From AC-51 sp036265325 (lineage in GTDB: Bacteria; Actinomycetota; UBA4738; HRBIN12), in assembly GCA_036265325.1 (NCBI GenBank), contig DATAPH010000029.1, positions 1 through 64,000 on the forward strand: a stretch of 64,000 nt of DNA, in the 5' to 3' direction. The position numbers and the translations under genes were made by a program. The notes under the pieces are model-generated. The model did not search any database. It was not told the origin of the DNA and was given only the letters and a program-made list of their open reading frames with translations. Within the stretch, counting starts at the first letter, position 1. The number at the start of each line of letters is the position of its first letter. Shown piece after piece: positions 50,611 to 60,963 of the stretch.

Positions 50611-51855
50611 GTGGCGGCCACCGAGACCTTCGACGTGACGGCGATCAGGGCTCGGTTCCCCGCGCTCGGACGCACCGGACCCGACGGCCGGCCGTTCGTG
50701 TGGGCCGACGCGCCGGGCGGCTCGCAGATGGTCGACACGGCGATCGACGCCATGACCGGCCGGATGCGGGCGGGTGCGTCCAACACGCACGGCGTCTTCG
50801 CGGTCAGCGAAGAGATCGACGAGTTGATCGACGATGCGCGTCGCGCCGGCGGCGACCTTCTCGGGTGTGATCCGGACGAGATCGTCTTCGGCCAGAACGC
50901 CACGTCGCTCCTGCTGCATCTGTCACGGTCGATCGGACGAACGTGGGGACCCGGCGACGAGGTCGTCGTCACACGCCTCGACCACGACGCGAACGTCCGG
51001 CCGTGGATCCTCGCGGCCGAGGACGCCGGTGCGACGGTTCGGTGGGTCGACGTCGTGCCCGGGGACGTGATCCTCGACCTCGACGACCTCGCAAGGGTGA
51101 TCGGGCCGCGAACGAAGCTCGTCGCCTGCACCCTCGCGTCCAACGCCGTGGGCACCATGCCCCCCGTCGCCGACGTCGTCGCGCTCGCCAAGCAAGCCGG
51201 CGCGCTCGTGGCGCTCGACGGCGTCCACCTCGCGCAGCACCGTTCGATCGACCTCCACGCGTTCGGCGCCGACATCGTCGCGAGCTCGCCCTACAAGTAC
51301 TTCGGTCCGCACCAAGGGATGGCGGCGGTGCGCGCGGAGCTCCTCGCGTCGCTCACGCCCTACAAGCTGCGCGCGGCGCCCGACGACAACCCCGACCGCT
51401 GGGAGTCGGGCACGCAGAGCCACGAGGCGCTCGCCGGGACGATCGCGGCGATCGACTACATCGCCGAGGTCGGCGGTGGTGGTGACCGTCGTGACGCCGT
51501 CCGGCGTGGGTACGCCGCGTTCGAAGCACACGAACGCGACCTCGCCGCACGGTTCCTCGACGGGATCGCAGGGATCACAGGGGTTCGTCTGATCGGGATC
51601 GCCGACCGCGAACGGCTGGACGAGCGCACCCCCACGTTCGCGCTCCGCGTCGGCGACCAGCACCCGCTCGAGACATCCAGGATGCTCGGGGATCGCGGCA
51701 TCTTCACCTGGGAAGGGCACTACTACGCCATCGAGGTGTTCGAACGGCTCGGATTACTCGAGACCGGTGGCGCCCTCCGCATAGGCTTTTGCCACTATCA
51801 CACGCTCGACGAGGTCGATAGGGTGCTGGAAACCCTGGCCGACCTCGCGAGGTGA
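50611..51855 (+). CDS. Class V aminotransferase, cysteine desulfurase-like
   Basis: PLP enzyme of 414 residues. The PLP lysine is in ASSPYKYFGPHQG (about 222-234). NATSLLLHLSRSI (about 96) and the Asp in VALDGVHLAQHRS (about 205) mark the fold-type I cofactor pocket. It belongs to the SufS/IscS-like group (the VC1184-type subfamily) whose members are often annotated cysteine desulfurases without proof. The GTG at 50611 was chosen because GGGAGG stands eight bases upstream; an ATG at 50593 would overlap that site. Its neighbour is the sulfoquinovose synthase gene, so a sulfur-related role is conceivable. Confidence 0.87.
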   Translation: MAATETFDVTAIRARFPALGRTGPDGRPFVWADAPGGSQMVDTAIDAMTGRMRAGASNTHGVFAVSEEIDELIDDARRAGGDLLGCDPDEIVFGQNATSLLLHLSRSIGRTWGPGDEVVVTRLDHDANVRPWILAAEDAGATVRWVDVVPGDVILDLDDLARVIGPRTKLVACTLASNAVGTMPPVADVVALAKQAGALVALDGVHLAQHRSIDLHAFGADIVASSPYKYFGPHQGMAAVRAELLASLTPYKLRAAPDDNPDRWESGTQSHEALAGTIAAIDYIAEVGGGGDRRDAVRRGYAAFEAHERDLAARFLDGIAGITGVRLIGIADRERLDERTPTFALRVGDQHPLETSRMLGDRGIFTWEGHYYAIEVFERLGLLETGGALRIGFCHYHTLDEVDRVLETLADLAR

Positions 51856-51912
51856 TGCAGCCCTCAGCCGGTACCATCGATATCACTCCCGCGATCCGAA
51901 GGACGTTCTGAC

Positions 51913-53073
51913 ATGCGCATCCTCATCCTGGGCGGTGACGGATACCTGGGCTGGCCCACCGCGATGCGGTTCTCACAGCGTGGCCACGACGTGCACGTCG
52001 TCGACAACTACTTGCGCCGCCGCGCGCACGCCGAGGCGGGCACCGACTCGCTCACGCCGATCCTCGCCGACCTGCCAGCTCGCGCAGCCGCGTGGCTCGA
52101 CGTCACCGGACGCACGATCGGCGTCACCGAGGGCGACCTGACCGACCCGGCGGTCGCGCAGGACCTGATCGCCGGCTTCGAGCCCGACGCGATCGTGCAC
52201 TACGGCGAGATGCCGAGCGCGCCGTACTCGATGAAAGACCGCGACCACGCGGTCTTCACCCAGACCAACAACGTCGTCGGCACGCTGAACGTCTTGTGGG
52301 CGATGCGCGATCTCGCCCCCGACTGTCACCTCGTGAAGCTCGGCACGATGGGCGAATACGGCACCCCCGACATCGACATCGAAGAGGGATACGTCGAGAT
52401 CGTGCACAACGGCCGGTCGGATTACCTGCCGTTCCCGAAGGTGCCCGGCTCGATGTACCACCTATCGAAGGTGCACGACTCGCACAACATTCACTTCGCG
52501 TGCCGCGTGTGGGGTATGCGTGCGACCGACCTCAACCAGGGCGTCGTGTACGGGATCCAGACCGACGAAACGCGCCTGGACGACCGGCTGGCGACGCGGT
52601 TCGACTACGACGACGTCTTCGGAACCGCGCTCAACCGCTTCTGCGTGCAGGCGGTGATCGGGCACCCCCTGACGGTGTACGGCACCGGCGGCCAGACCCG
52701 TGGTTACCTCAACATCGTCGACACGCTGCGGTGCATCGAGCTGGCGGTGCTGCATCCGGCGGAGCCCGGTGAGTTCCGCGTCTTCAACCAGTTCACCGAG
52801 TCGTTCTCGATCATGGAGCTCGCGGAGATCGTGCAGAAGGCCGGCGTGGGTGCCGGGTTGGACGTCGAGATCCGCCCGCTCGACAACCCGCGCGTCGAGT
52901 CGGAGGCGCATTACTACAACCCGGCACACACGAAGCTCCTGGACCTCGGTCTGAAGCCGCACCTGCTGTCGACCGAACTGGTCGGGTCGATGCTCTCGGT
53001 GATCGAACGATTCCGCGATCGCGTCATCACTGAACACATCGTCCCGCACGACCGCTGGCGCCCGGGCATGTGA
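51913..53073 (+). CDS. sqdB: UDP-sulfoquinovose synthase (SQD1/SqdB)
   Basis: Short-chain dehydrogenase-like enzyme that makes UDP-sulfoquinovose from UDP-glucose and sulfite, the head group of sulfolipid SQDG. It has 386 residues. The NAD loop GGDGYLGWPTAMRFS (about 7-21) and the substrate motifs PYSMKDR (about 104-110), GTMGEYGTPDIDIEEGY (about 143-159), YHLSKVHDS and ATDLNQGVVYG match plant and cyanobacterial SQD1 closely. The conserved Thr, Glu, Tyr and Lys of the active site can be seen in those motifs. AAGGA lies nine bases before the ATG. The following gene encodes a glycosyltransferase. Confidence 0.93.
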   Translation: MRILILGGDGYLGWPTAMRFSQRGHDVHVVDNYLRRRAHAEAGTDSLTPILADLPARAAAWLDVTGRTIGVTEGDLTDPAVAQDLIAGFEPDAIVHYGEMPSAPYSMKDRDHAVFTQTNNVVGTLNVLWAMRDLAPDCHLVKLGTMGEYGTPDIDIEEGYVEIVHNGRSDYLPFPKVPGSMYHLSKVHDSHNIHFACRVWGMRATDLNQGVVYGIQTDETRLDDRLATRFDYDDVFGTALNRFCVQAVIGHPLTVYGTGGQTRGYLNIVDTLRCIELAVLHPAEPGEFRVFNQFTESFSIMELAEIVQKAGVGAGLDVEIRPLDNPRVESEAHYYNPAHTKLLDLGLKPHLLSTELVGSMLSVIERFRDRVITEHIVPHDRWRPGM

Positions 53074-53080
53074 TGGCTTC

Positions 53081-54127
53081 GTGACGACGATCCGATTCCT
53101 CGGCGTCGTCGCTGCCCTGGTCGTCCTGTATCTCGCGGCTCGCGCGTACGAGCGTCGGCGTATCAGCAGGCTCACGCTGCTCATCGCCGGCGCGCTGTCG
53201 ATCGGCGTGACGATCCTCGCGATCCGGCCGTCGTGGTACGGACCACTGTTCGGCTGGTTCAACATCGCACCGGGGAACGAACGCCGGGAGCTGTTCATCG
53301 TCGTGCTCGCGGTGATCGCACTGTTCTTCCTCGTTCTGCGGGTGCAGTCGGCGAGCGACACGAACGACCGGAGCATGCGGTTGTTGGTCGAGGCGCTCGG
53401 TCGCGAACGGTTCGACTGGGGTCGTGCGGCGGCGCTGTCGGCGGGCCGGCGGATCGTGGTTGTCCTGCCCGCGTTCAACGAGGAGGACAACGTCGGCGCG
53501 GTGATCGCCGCCATGCCGGATGCGGTGGCGGGGTTGCGGGTGGTGCCCGTCGTGGTGAGCGACGGCAGCACCGACGGAACCGCTCGGGCGGCCCGCGAAG
53601 CGGGCGCCCTCGTCACGGAGCTGCCGATCAACCGGGGCGGCGGCCTCGCGCTTCGGGTCGGCTACGAGATCGCGCTGGAGCTCGGCGCGGAGATCGTGGT
53701 GACGATGGACGCCGACGGCCAGCACCTGCCGAGCGAGCTCCCCGTGATGCTCGCGCCGATCGTTGAGGACACCGCCGACTACGTGAACGGCTCGCGCCTG
53801 CTGGGTGCCTTCGAGCGCGAAAGCGTGATTCGCCACGTCGGCGTGCACGTGTTCTCGCGTGTGGTGTCGGTCCTCACGGGTCGGCGGATCACCGATCCAT
53901 CGAGCGGCTACCGCGCCGCGCGCGCCGATCTGCTCCAGCGCCTGGTGCTCGAGCAGGATCGCTTCTGGACGAGCGAGATCTTGATCGAGGCGCTGCGTCA
54001 CCGGGCCCGTGTCGTCGAGGTGCCCGTCACGATCGTGGCCCGTGCGAGCGGCACGACGAAGAAGCCGACGTCGCTGCGCTACGGGTGGCAGTTCTCGAAG
54101 GTCATCATCCAGACCTGGCTGCGCTGA
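53081..54127 (+). CDS. DUF2304-glycosyltransferase family 2 fusion
   Basis: A 348-residue membrane protein. The first 110 residues have three hydrophobic helices of the DUF2304 type, usually a separate small protein beside a GT2 enzyme. The GT2 domain follows (about 120-330) with LPAFNEEDNVG (about 128-138), VSDGSTDGT (about 159-167), the metal-binding DADGQH (about 209-214) and SGYRAARADLL. It could transfer a sugar, possibly sulfoquinovose or a mannose-type sugar, to a lipid or isoprenoid. It lies seven bases after sqdB with a GTG start, so the two are probably one operon. Confidence 0.85.
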   Translation: MTTIRFLGVVAALVVLYLAARAYERRRISRLTLLIAGALSIGVTILAIRPSWYGPLFGWFNIAPGNERRELFIVVLAVIALFFLVLRVQSASDTNDRSMRLLVEALGRERFDWGRAAALSAGRRIVVVLPAFNEEDNVGAVIAAMPDAVAGLRVVPVVVSDGSTDGTARAAREAGALVTELPINRGGGLALRVGYEIALELGAEIVVTMDADGQHLPSELPVMLAPIVEDTADYVNGSRLLGAFERESVIRHVGVHVFSRVVSVLTGRRITDPSSGYRAARADLLQRLVLEQDRFWTSEILIEALRHRARVVEVPVTIVARASGTTKKPTSLRYGWQFSKVIIQTWLR

Positions 54128-54131
54128 GTCG

Positions 54132-54866
54132 TCAGAACCGGTTCCACTGGTTCCGGACGTCCCTGGCGACCGCGCGCTCGCGCGCGACCTTCTTCCAGTC
54201 GCTCGACGTCCGGCTGAAGGCGACGTCGGTCGCGATCTGCACGATACCGAGCGCCAGAAGCACCCATGCCGCCCAGCCCGGCGCGTTCGTCGTCGGCCAC
54301 AGGGCCAGTGCGACGAACGGCGCGAGCTTCGTCGCGATGGCACCGCTCGCGTGGAACCACACGCGGAGCGCCGGTTCCGCTCGCAGATAGGTTCCGTAGT
54401 CGGTCTTCAGCCCGGGCCGTGGCGGCGGCGGACCACCGAGGAACACGTCGGTGAACCGGATCCCGGCGAGCCAGCCGGCGAAGGCGTGCGCCGGCAGGTG
54501 CCAGCCGATCGACCACGCAACCCCGGCCGCGACGATCGCCATGCCGGCCCACAACCCGGTCCAGATGCCCGCCACGACGACCGCGGCGATGCCGCCGGCG
54601 GTCAGCAGTAACAGCGCCGAGATCCCGATCCACGGTCGAACACGGGTTCGAACGGCGGTCCGGAACACGTGGGTGTCGATATGCGCCACCTGGGCGGCGT
54701 AGCGGGCGATCGCGAGCTGGTCGCGCTTGATGCGGCCCACGACCCGCCAGAAGCCGAGAGCCCGCAGGTCGTGGTTCCCCGCGGCCACGGCGCCGGCGAT
54801 CCGGTCGAGCTCGTCGCCGAGGTCCTCGAGCGCGGATTGCGCGGGAGTTGGTCGCAGGGGTTCCAC
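54132..54866 (-). CDS. Hypothetical membrane protein, 244 residues
   Basis: Not recognised. An N-terminal helical part of about 75 residues (LEDLGDELDRIAGAVAAGNH) is followed by four hydrophobic segments (about 78-95, 97-120, 175-195 and 200-215) with a short amphipathic loop. HLPAHAFAGW between helices has an HxxxH pattern, and WFHASGAIATKL comes in a later helix. These histidines could bind metal, as in membrane proteases, but HExxH is absent. The GTG at 54866 lies 12 bases after GGAGG. It diverges from the PASTA kinase across about 80 bases. Confidence 0.6.
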   Translation of the reverse strand: MEPLRPTPAQSALEDLGDELDRIAGAVAAGNHDLRALGFWRVVGRIKRDQLAIARYAAQVAHIDTHVFRTAVRTRVRPWIGISALLLLTAGGIAAVVVAGIWTGLWAGMAIVAAGVAWSIGWHLPAHAFAGWLAGIRFTDVFLGGPPPPRPGLKTDYGTYLRAEPALRVWFHASGAIATKLAPFVALALWPTTNAPGWAAWVLLALGIVQIATDVAFSRTSSDWKKVARERAVARDVRNQWNRF

Positions 54867-54944
54867 GGTTGGGGCGTTCCTCCGGTCTAGGATTTCCTCC
54901 GACGCGCTCCCGTTGCTCTCGAGCGCTTCCCCGATGGGAGTTCG

Positions 54945-56846
<1,902 letters not shown>

Positions 56847-56852
56847 CGTCGG

Positions 56853-58007
56853 CTACGGGGCGCCGTGGCACGTTCCCGCACCCGAGTCGACGGACCCCCT
56901 TCCGGTGCGGTTCTTGAAGATCTTGTAGCCGCGGCGCGGCGAGTACACCCAGTGTCCGGGGCTCCCCTGGACCGGCACGAACCGGTAGGCGTAGCCGTCG
57001 GGCTTGAGCGTCATCGACAAGATCCCGAAGGCCCTGTTGCTGGCCGCAGCGATCTCCTTCGGCATCTTGTTCACGGGGATCATGGGCTGCAGCGTGTCGC
57101 CGCCGGTTCCGACGATGAACTCTGTGAACCCGTGCGCGGGATCGGCCTTGCCGAGTGGGTTGATCGGCACGGTGCGCTGGTAGAAGTGCTCGTGCCCGTT
57201 GAGCACCACGTCGCCACCGTTCCGGTAGAAGACGCGGTACAGCGGCCGGGTATGCGAATACACGCCGTGGAGCAGCGAACCCGTCCCACCGGGCCAGCCG
57301 TTCCCGACCCCGAAGTACGACGGATGGTGGAAGTACACAAGCGTGCAGTCGTTCTGATGCTGCTGCAGATCACGCGCGAACCAGTCGTACATCGGGTCGC
57401 CCCTGTGACAACCCCAGGGCGATCCGCTCCCCCACGCCGGCACCGTGTGCCAGTGACCTCCGTAGAACACCGACGTGTAGCTCCAACACCATTGCGAGTT
57501 CAACGACACGATATGCCAGGCGCCGAGGTTGTAGGAGTACGAGCCGCCGAGCCGGTTCTTCCAGTGCGCCCGATCACCGAAGTACTTCCGATAGCCCGCG
57601 TACGGGTTCCCCTTGGCATCCACGGTGTAACTCTCGTGGTTGCCCGGCGACGGCATCGTGATGGACATGACCTTGCCATACGTCGGGTCGTACCAGCGTC
57701 GGAAGTCCGGGTACGCGCCGTAGTAATACTGCAGGTCCCCGAGCGGCAGGAACCGGTCGTAGTTCCCGTTAGCGATCAGGTTGGCCACCTTGCCGTATTG
57801 GCAGAAGCCTCGGATGTACCGGCGATCGGTCGAGCTCGGATCGGCGCCCTTGTTGGGCGGACCCGAGCAGACCATGTCGCCGACCGCGGCGATCTTCACG
57901 GTCTTGGTCGAGGCGGCAGCCGGACCCAGGGGCTCAGCGGCGAGGCCGGCGATGAAGATGAGGGACGCGACTGCAGCGACTATCCGACGAACACGCATGG
58001 GACGCAT
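56853..58007 (-). CDS. Secreted metallophosphoesterase
   Basis: A 384-residue exported protein with a signal peptide (about 1-32, ending AAAS). The calcineurin-like metal motifs are in order: AVGDMVCSG (about 40), LPLGDLQYYYG (about 88), SPGNHESY (about 120), YFHHPSYF (about 225) and LNGHEHFYQR (about 268). The repeated Trp and Tyr, and possible disulfide cysteines, suit an external enzyme. It resembles purple-acid-phosphatase-like phosphodiesterases; the substrate is unknown. The ATG at 58007 is the first of two close starts (the second is at 57998). It ends six bases from the PASTA kinase gene in convergent orientation. Confidence 0.88.
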   Translation of the reverse strand: MRPMRVRRIVAAVASLIFIAGLAAEPLGPAAASTKTVKIAAVGDMVCSGPPNKGADPSSTDRRYIRGFCQYGKVANLIANGNYDRFLPLGDLQYYYGAYPDFRRWYDPTYGKVMSITMPSPGNHESYTVDAKGNPYAGYRKYFGDRAHWKNRLGGSYSYNLGAWHIVSLNSQWCWSYTSVFYGGHWHTVPAWGSGSPWGCHRGDPMYDWFARDLQQHQNDCTLVYFHHPSYFGVGNGWPGGTGSLLHGVYSHTRPLYRVFYRNGGDVVLNGHEHFYQRTVPINPLGKADPAHGFTEFIVGTGGDTLQPMIPVNKMPKEIAAASNRAFGILSMTLKPDGYAYRFVPVQGSPGHWVYSPRRGYKIFKNRTGRGSVDSGAGTCHGAP

Positions 58008-58054
58008 CGTTCCCCAGCGTCCGCGACGGTGTCAATCAGGGCACTTGGCGAGGC

Positions 58055-58678
58055 TCAGGCTTCGAGCTCGGCCCCGGGTCCCTCCTGATAGCTGTACCGC
58101 TCCTCGGCGAAGGGCTCGGCGTGGATATGGTAGCCGCGGACCTCCCAGAACCCGCGCGTATTCTTCGCAGAGAACTCCAGACCGGTCAGCCACTTCGCGC
58201 TCTTCCAGGCGTAGCGACTCGGTACGACGAGTCGGAGCGGCCAGCCGTGATCAGGCGAAAGGTCCTCGCCGTCCTTGCGCCAGGCGACCAGCACGTCGTC
58301 GTCGTTCATGGCCTCGAGCGACAGGTTGGACGTGTAGTTGTAGGCGCAGTGCGCGATGACCCACTTGGCCTCGGGTGTGGGCTTCGCGCGGTCCCGGAGC
58401 GTCGCGAACGACACGCCCTCCCACACATTGTCGAGCTGCGACCAGCCGGTCACACAGTGCATGTCGGCATCGATCTTCACGGTCGGGAGCGCACGCAGCT
58501 CTTCGTACGTGAGCGTGTACGGCTCCTCGACGAGGCCGGAGATCTCAAGGTCCCAGTTGACGCCGTCGAACTTCGGGATCGGGCCGTAGTGGAGCACCGG
58601 CCACGTCTTCACCAGGCGCTGGCCAGGCGGCACCCGCTTCGCGATCTCGGGTGGATAGCTCTTCTGGAACAGACTCAC
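58055..58678 (-). CDS. Molybdopterin-dependent oxidoreductase, sulfite oxidase-like
   Basis: A 207-residue soluble protein with the SUOX/MsrP-type molybdopterin-binding fold. The molybdenum-ligand Cys is in DADMHCVTGWSQLDN (about 68-82). The LEISGLVEEPYTLTYEELRA region and SPDHGWPLRLVVP are family hallmarks. It has no signal peptide, so it is probably cytoplasmic, unlike MsrP. The true substrate (sulfite or another) is not fixed. The GTG has AAGGAGG just upstream and overlaps the threonine aldolase stop as GTGA. Confidence 0.9.
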   Translation of the reverse strand: MSLFQKSYPPEIAKRVPPGQRLVKTWPVLHYGPIPKFDGVNWDLEISGLVEEPYTLTYEELRALPTVKIDADMHCVTGWSQLDNVWEGVSFATLRDRAKPTPEAKWVIAHCAYNYTSNLSLEAMNDDDVLVAWRKDGEDLSPDHGWPLRLVVPSRYAWKSAKWLTGLEFSAKNTRGFWEVRGYHIHAEPFAEERYSYQEGPGAELEA

Positions 58679-59739
58679 GAAGCCTCCTTCGGGACGTCGC
58701 CCGCGATCGTCTTCCATGCGTCGATCGCCGTCGCGACACCTTCGTCGTCGATGTCCACGTGGGTGACCATCCGCACGCCCGCCGGGACCGGGACGGCGCC
58801 GACGCCGGAGGCCGCGAGCCGGTCGAGCACCTCGGCCGTTCGTAGCCCCACGGCATCGGTGTCGACGAAGACCATGTTCGTTACGACGCGGTCCAGATCG
58901 ACGCTGCCGGGAAGCAGCTCCGCGATCGCCTCGCCGAGCCGGCGCGCGCGCACATGGTCCTCGACGAGCCGGTCACGGCCGGTGTCCAGAGCAATCAGCC
59001 CGGCCGCCGCCATGATCCCCGCCTGGCGCCAGGCGCCGCCGTACAGGATCCAGATCCGCCTGGCCTCTCGGATGAGATCGGCCGGTCCACAGAGCACCGA
59101 GCCGATCGGTGCCCCGAGTCCCTTGCTGAGGCAGAACATCATCGTGTCGACCTGGTCGGTCCAGGCACGAACGTCCTCGCCGGTCGCCGCGACCGCGTTC
59201 CAGACGCGCGCGCCGTCGAGGTGGACGCCGACGCCTGCGTGCGTCGTGATCTCGCGGATCGCCCGCAGCTCGGCACTGGGCAAGATCGTCCCGCCGTACG
59301 CCCCCACGGTGTTCTCGACCCCGAGCGCGTCGACGACCTCGACGTCGAAGTAATCGTCGTGCTCGAGCAGGCGCTCGGCGAGCGCCGCCGTCATGTAGCC
59401 GTTCGGGTTGTCGTGGCCGGTGCGGTAGGCGATCCCGGCGAGCACCGCGCTCGTCATCACCTCGGTGGTCGCGATGTGCGCCGACGTCTCGGCCGCGACG
59501 AGGTGACCCTGGCCGCCGGCGTTGAGCCGGACGCCGATCTGGTTCGCCATCGTGCCGGTCGCAACGTAGAGCGCCGCCTCCTTGCCCGTCAGTTCGGCCG
59601 CGAGGTCCTGGAGTCGGTTCACCGTTGGGTCGTCGCCGTACCAAGCGTCCCCGACCTCGGCGGAGGCCATCGCCGCCCGCATCGCCTCCGACGGGGTGGA
59701 GACGGTGTCCGAACGCAAGTCGACCCGGAACGGCGGCAT
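58675..59739 (-). CDS. Low-specificity L-threonine aldolase
   Basis: PLP enzyme of 354 residues that splits L-threonine or L-allo-threonine into glycine and acetaldehyde. It begins FRVDLRSDTVSTPSEAMR, the family opening. The Asp in HLDGARVWNA (about 178) and the PLP lysine in FCLSKGLGAPIGS (about 200-212) are present. TAGACT lies seven bases before the ATG, so it may have its own near-leaderless promoter in the 45-base gap after the phosphofructokinase gene. Confidence 0.93.
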   Translation of the reverse strand: MPPFRVDLRSDTVSTPSEAMRAAMASAEVGDAWYGDDPTVNRLQDLAAELTGKEAALYVATGTMANQIGVRLNAGGQGHLVAAETSAHIATTEVMTSAVLAGIAYRTGHDNPNGYMTAALAERLLEHDDYFDVEVVDALGVENTVGAYGGTILPSAELRAIREITTHAGVGVHLDGARVWNAVAATGEDVRAWTDQVDTMMFCLSKGLGAPIGSVLCGPADLIREARRIWILYGGAWRQAGIMAAAGLIALDTGRDRLVEDHVRARRLGEAIAELLPGSVDLDRVVTNMVFVDTDAVGLRTAEVLDRLAASGVGAVPVPAGVRMVTHVDIDDEGVATAIDAWKTIAGDVPKEAS

Positions 59740-59784
59740 GCGGCGCAGTCTAGTGGCGGCTTGGAGGAACGCTCGGTCGAACCC

Positions 59785-60933
59785 TCAGTACAGGAACATC
59801 GGTTTGCCGTCGACGTGGCGGATCTTCGGCAGGTAGCGCTCGGCGTCGTAGAGCGCGGATACGTCGACGCGTTTGACGCCCTGGCCGAGGACGGTGAGCG
59901 GGACGTTCACGTAGTTGCCGTTGCGGAGCGCGACGAGACGACCGGTCGACCCCTCGATGACAAGGTCGGTCGCCATCACTGCGTAGTTGATCGCTACCAT
60001 CAGATCGAGCGAGTCCGGCGAGCCCGAGCGCATCAGGTAGCCGAGCTGCTGATGGATCATGTCCTGGCCGGTGCGCTCTTTGAGCAGCTCGCTCGTCAGC
60101 TCGCCGATCCCGCCGAGCTTGCGGTGCCCGTACGCATCCTCGTCGCCCGACAGCATCATGTCGCCGTCCGTGAGGGTCGCGCCCTCGCTGATCGTCATCA
60201 TCGCGTAGTTGCTCGGGTTGTCCCTCTTGTCGCGCATCAGCAGCTCGGCGAGCCTGTCGACGTCGAACGGCACTTCGCTGATGATCGCGCGGTCGACGCC
60301 CGAGAGGTACGCGGACACGAGCGACGTCTCACCGCTGTAGCGACCGAAGACCTCGACGACGGCGAGCCGCTCGTGCGAGCCCGCGCTCGTCCGCAGCTGG
60401 TGCACGAAATTCACCGTACGCGTGACCGCGGTCGAGAAGCCGATGCAGTAGTCGGTGCCGTGGACGTCGTTGTCCATCGTCTTCGGGATCGCGACGACCG
60501 GGACGCCCTCTTGATGCAGTCGAAGGCCGAACGACAACGTGTCGTCGCCGCCGATCGGGATGAGCGCCGAGATGCGGAGCCGTTCGATCATCCGCAACAC
60601 GTGCGCGGTGTGGTCGCGCGGCGCATCGTCGGTCCGACCGCCGCGCAAGAACGCCGGCTCGTTCGCGGGCCTCACCTTGGCCGGATTCGTCCGGGAGGTG
60701 TGTAGGAACGTGCCACCGCTGCGGTCGATCGTGCGCACGGTCGCCGGATCCAGCATGATCGTGCCGGTCTGGACGGCGAGCGGGTTCTCGGGATCGGTGT
60801 CGAGCAGGCCCGCCCAGCCCTTGCGGATGCCGATCACCTGGTGGCCTTCGCTCGTCGCACGGCCGACGACGGCTTTGATGCACGCGTTCAGCCCCGGCAC
60901 GTCGCCGCCACCGGTGAGGATGCCGATCTTCAT
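59785..60933 (-). CDS. Phosphofructokinase, pyrophosphate-type signature
   Basis: It interconverts fructose 6-phosphate and fructose 1,6-bisphosphate. The 382 residues include GILTGGGDVPGLN (about 4-16), IPIGGDDTLSF (about 124-134), PKTMDNDVHGTD (about 147-158) and EVFGRYSGE. GGDDT has Asp where E. coli ATP-PFK has Gly104, and PKT has Lys at Gly124. Both are marks of pyrophosphate-dependent enzymes, so a reversible PPi-PFK is predicted. TAGGCT stands six bases before the ATG. It follows the ATP-type paralogue by 30 bases. Confidence 0.9.
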   Translation of the reverse strand: MKIGILTGGGDVPGLNACIKAVVGRATSEGHQVIGIRKGWAGLLDTDPENPLAVQTGTIMLDPATVRTIDRSGGTFLHTSRTNPAKVRPANEPAFLRGGRTDDAPRDHTAHVLRMIERLRISALIPIGGDDTLSFGLRLHQEGVPVVAIPKTMDNDVHGTDYCIGFSTAVTRTVNFVHQLRTSAGSHERLAVVEVFGRYSGETSLVSAYLSGVDRAIISEVPFDVDRLAELLMRDKRDNPSNYAMMTISEGATLTDGDMMLSGDEDAYGHRKLGGIGELTSELLKERTGQDMIHQQLGYLMRSGSPDSLDLMVAINYAVMATDLVIEGSTGRLVALRNGNYVNVPLTVLGQGVKRVDVSALYDAERYLPKIRHVDGKPMFLY

Positions 60934-60939
60934 GCGGGC

Positions 60940-60945
60940 AGCCTA
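60940..60945 (-). promoter_or_regulatory. -10 hexamer of a likely leaderless promoter
   Basis: TAGGCT sits six bases before the ATG at 60933. The spacer of 30 bases after the upstream phosphofructokinase has no ribosome binding site. Confidence 0.5.
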
Positions 60946-60963
60946 CAGAGCGCCTTCACGCCG

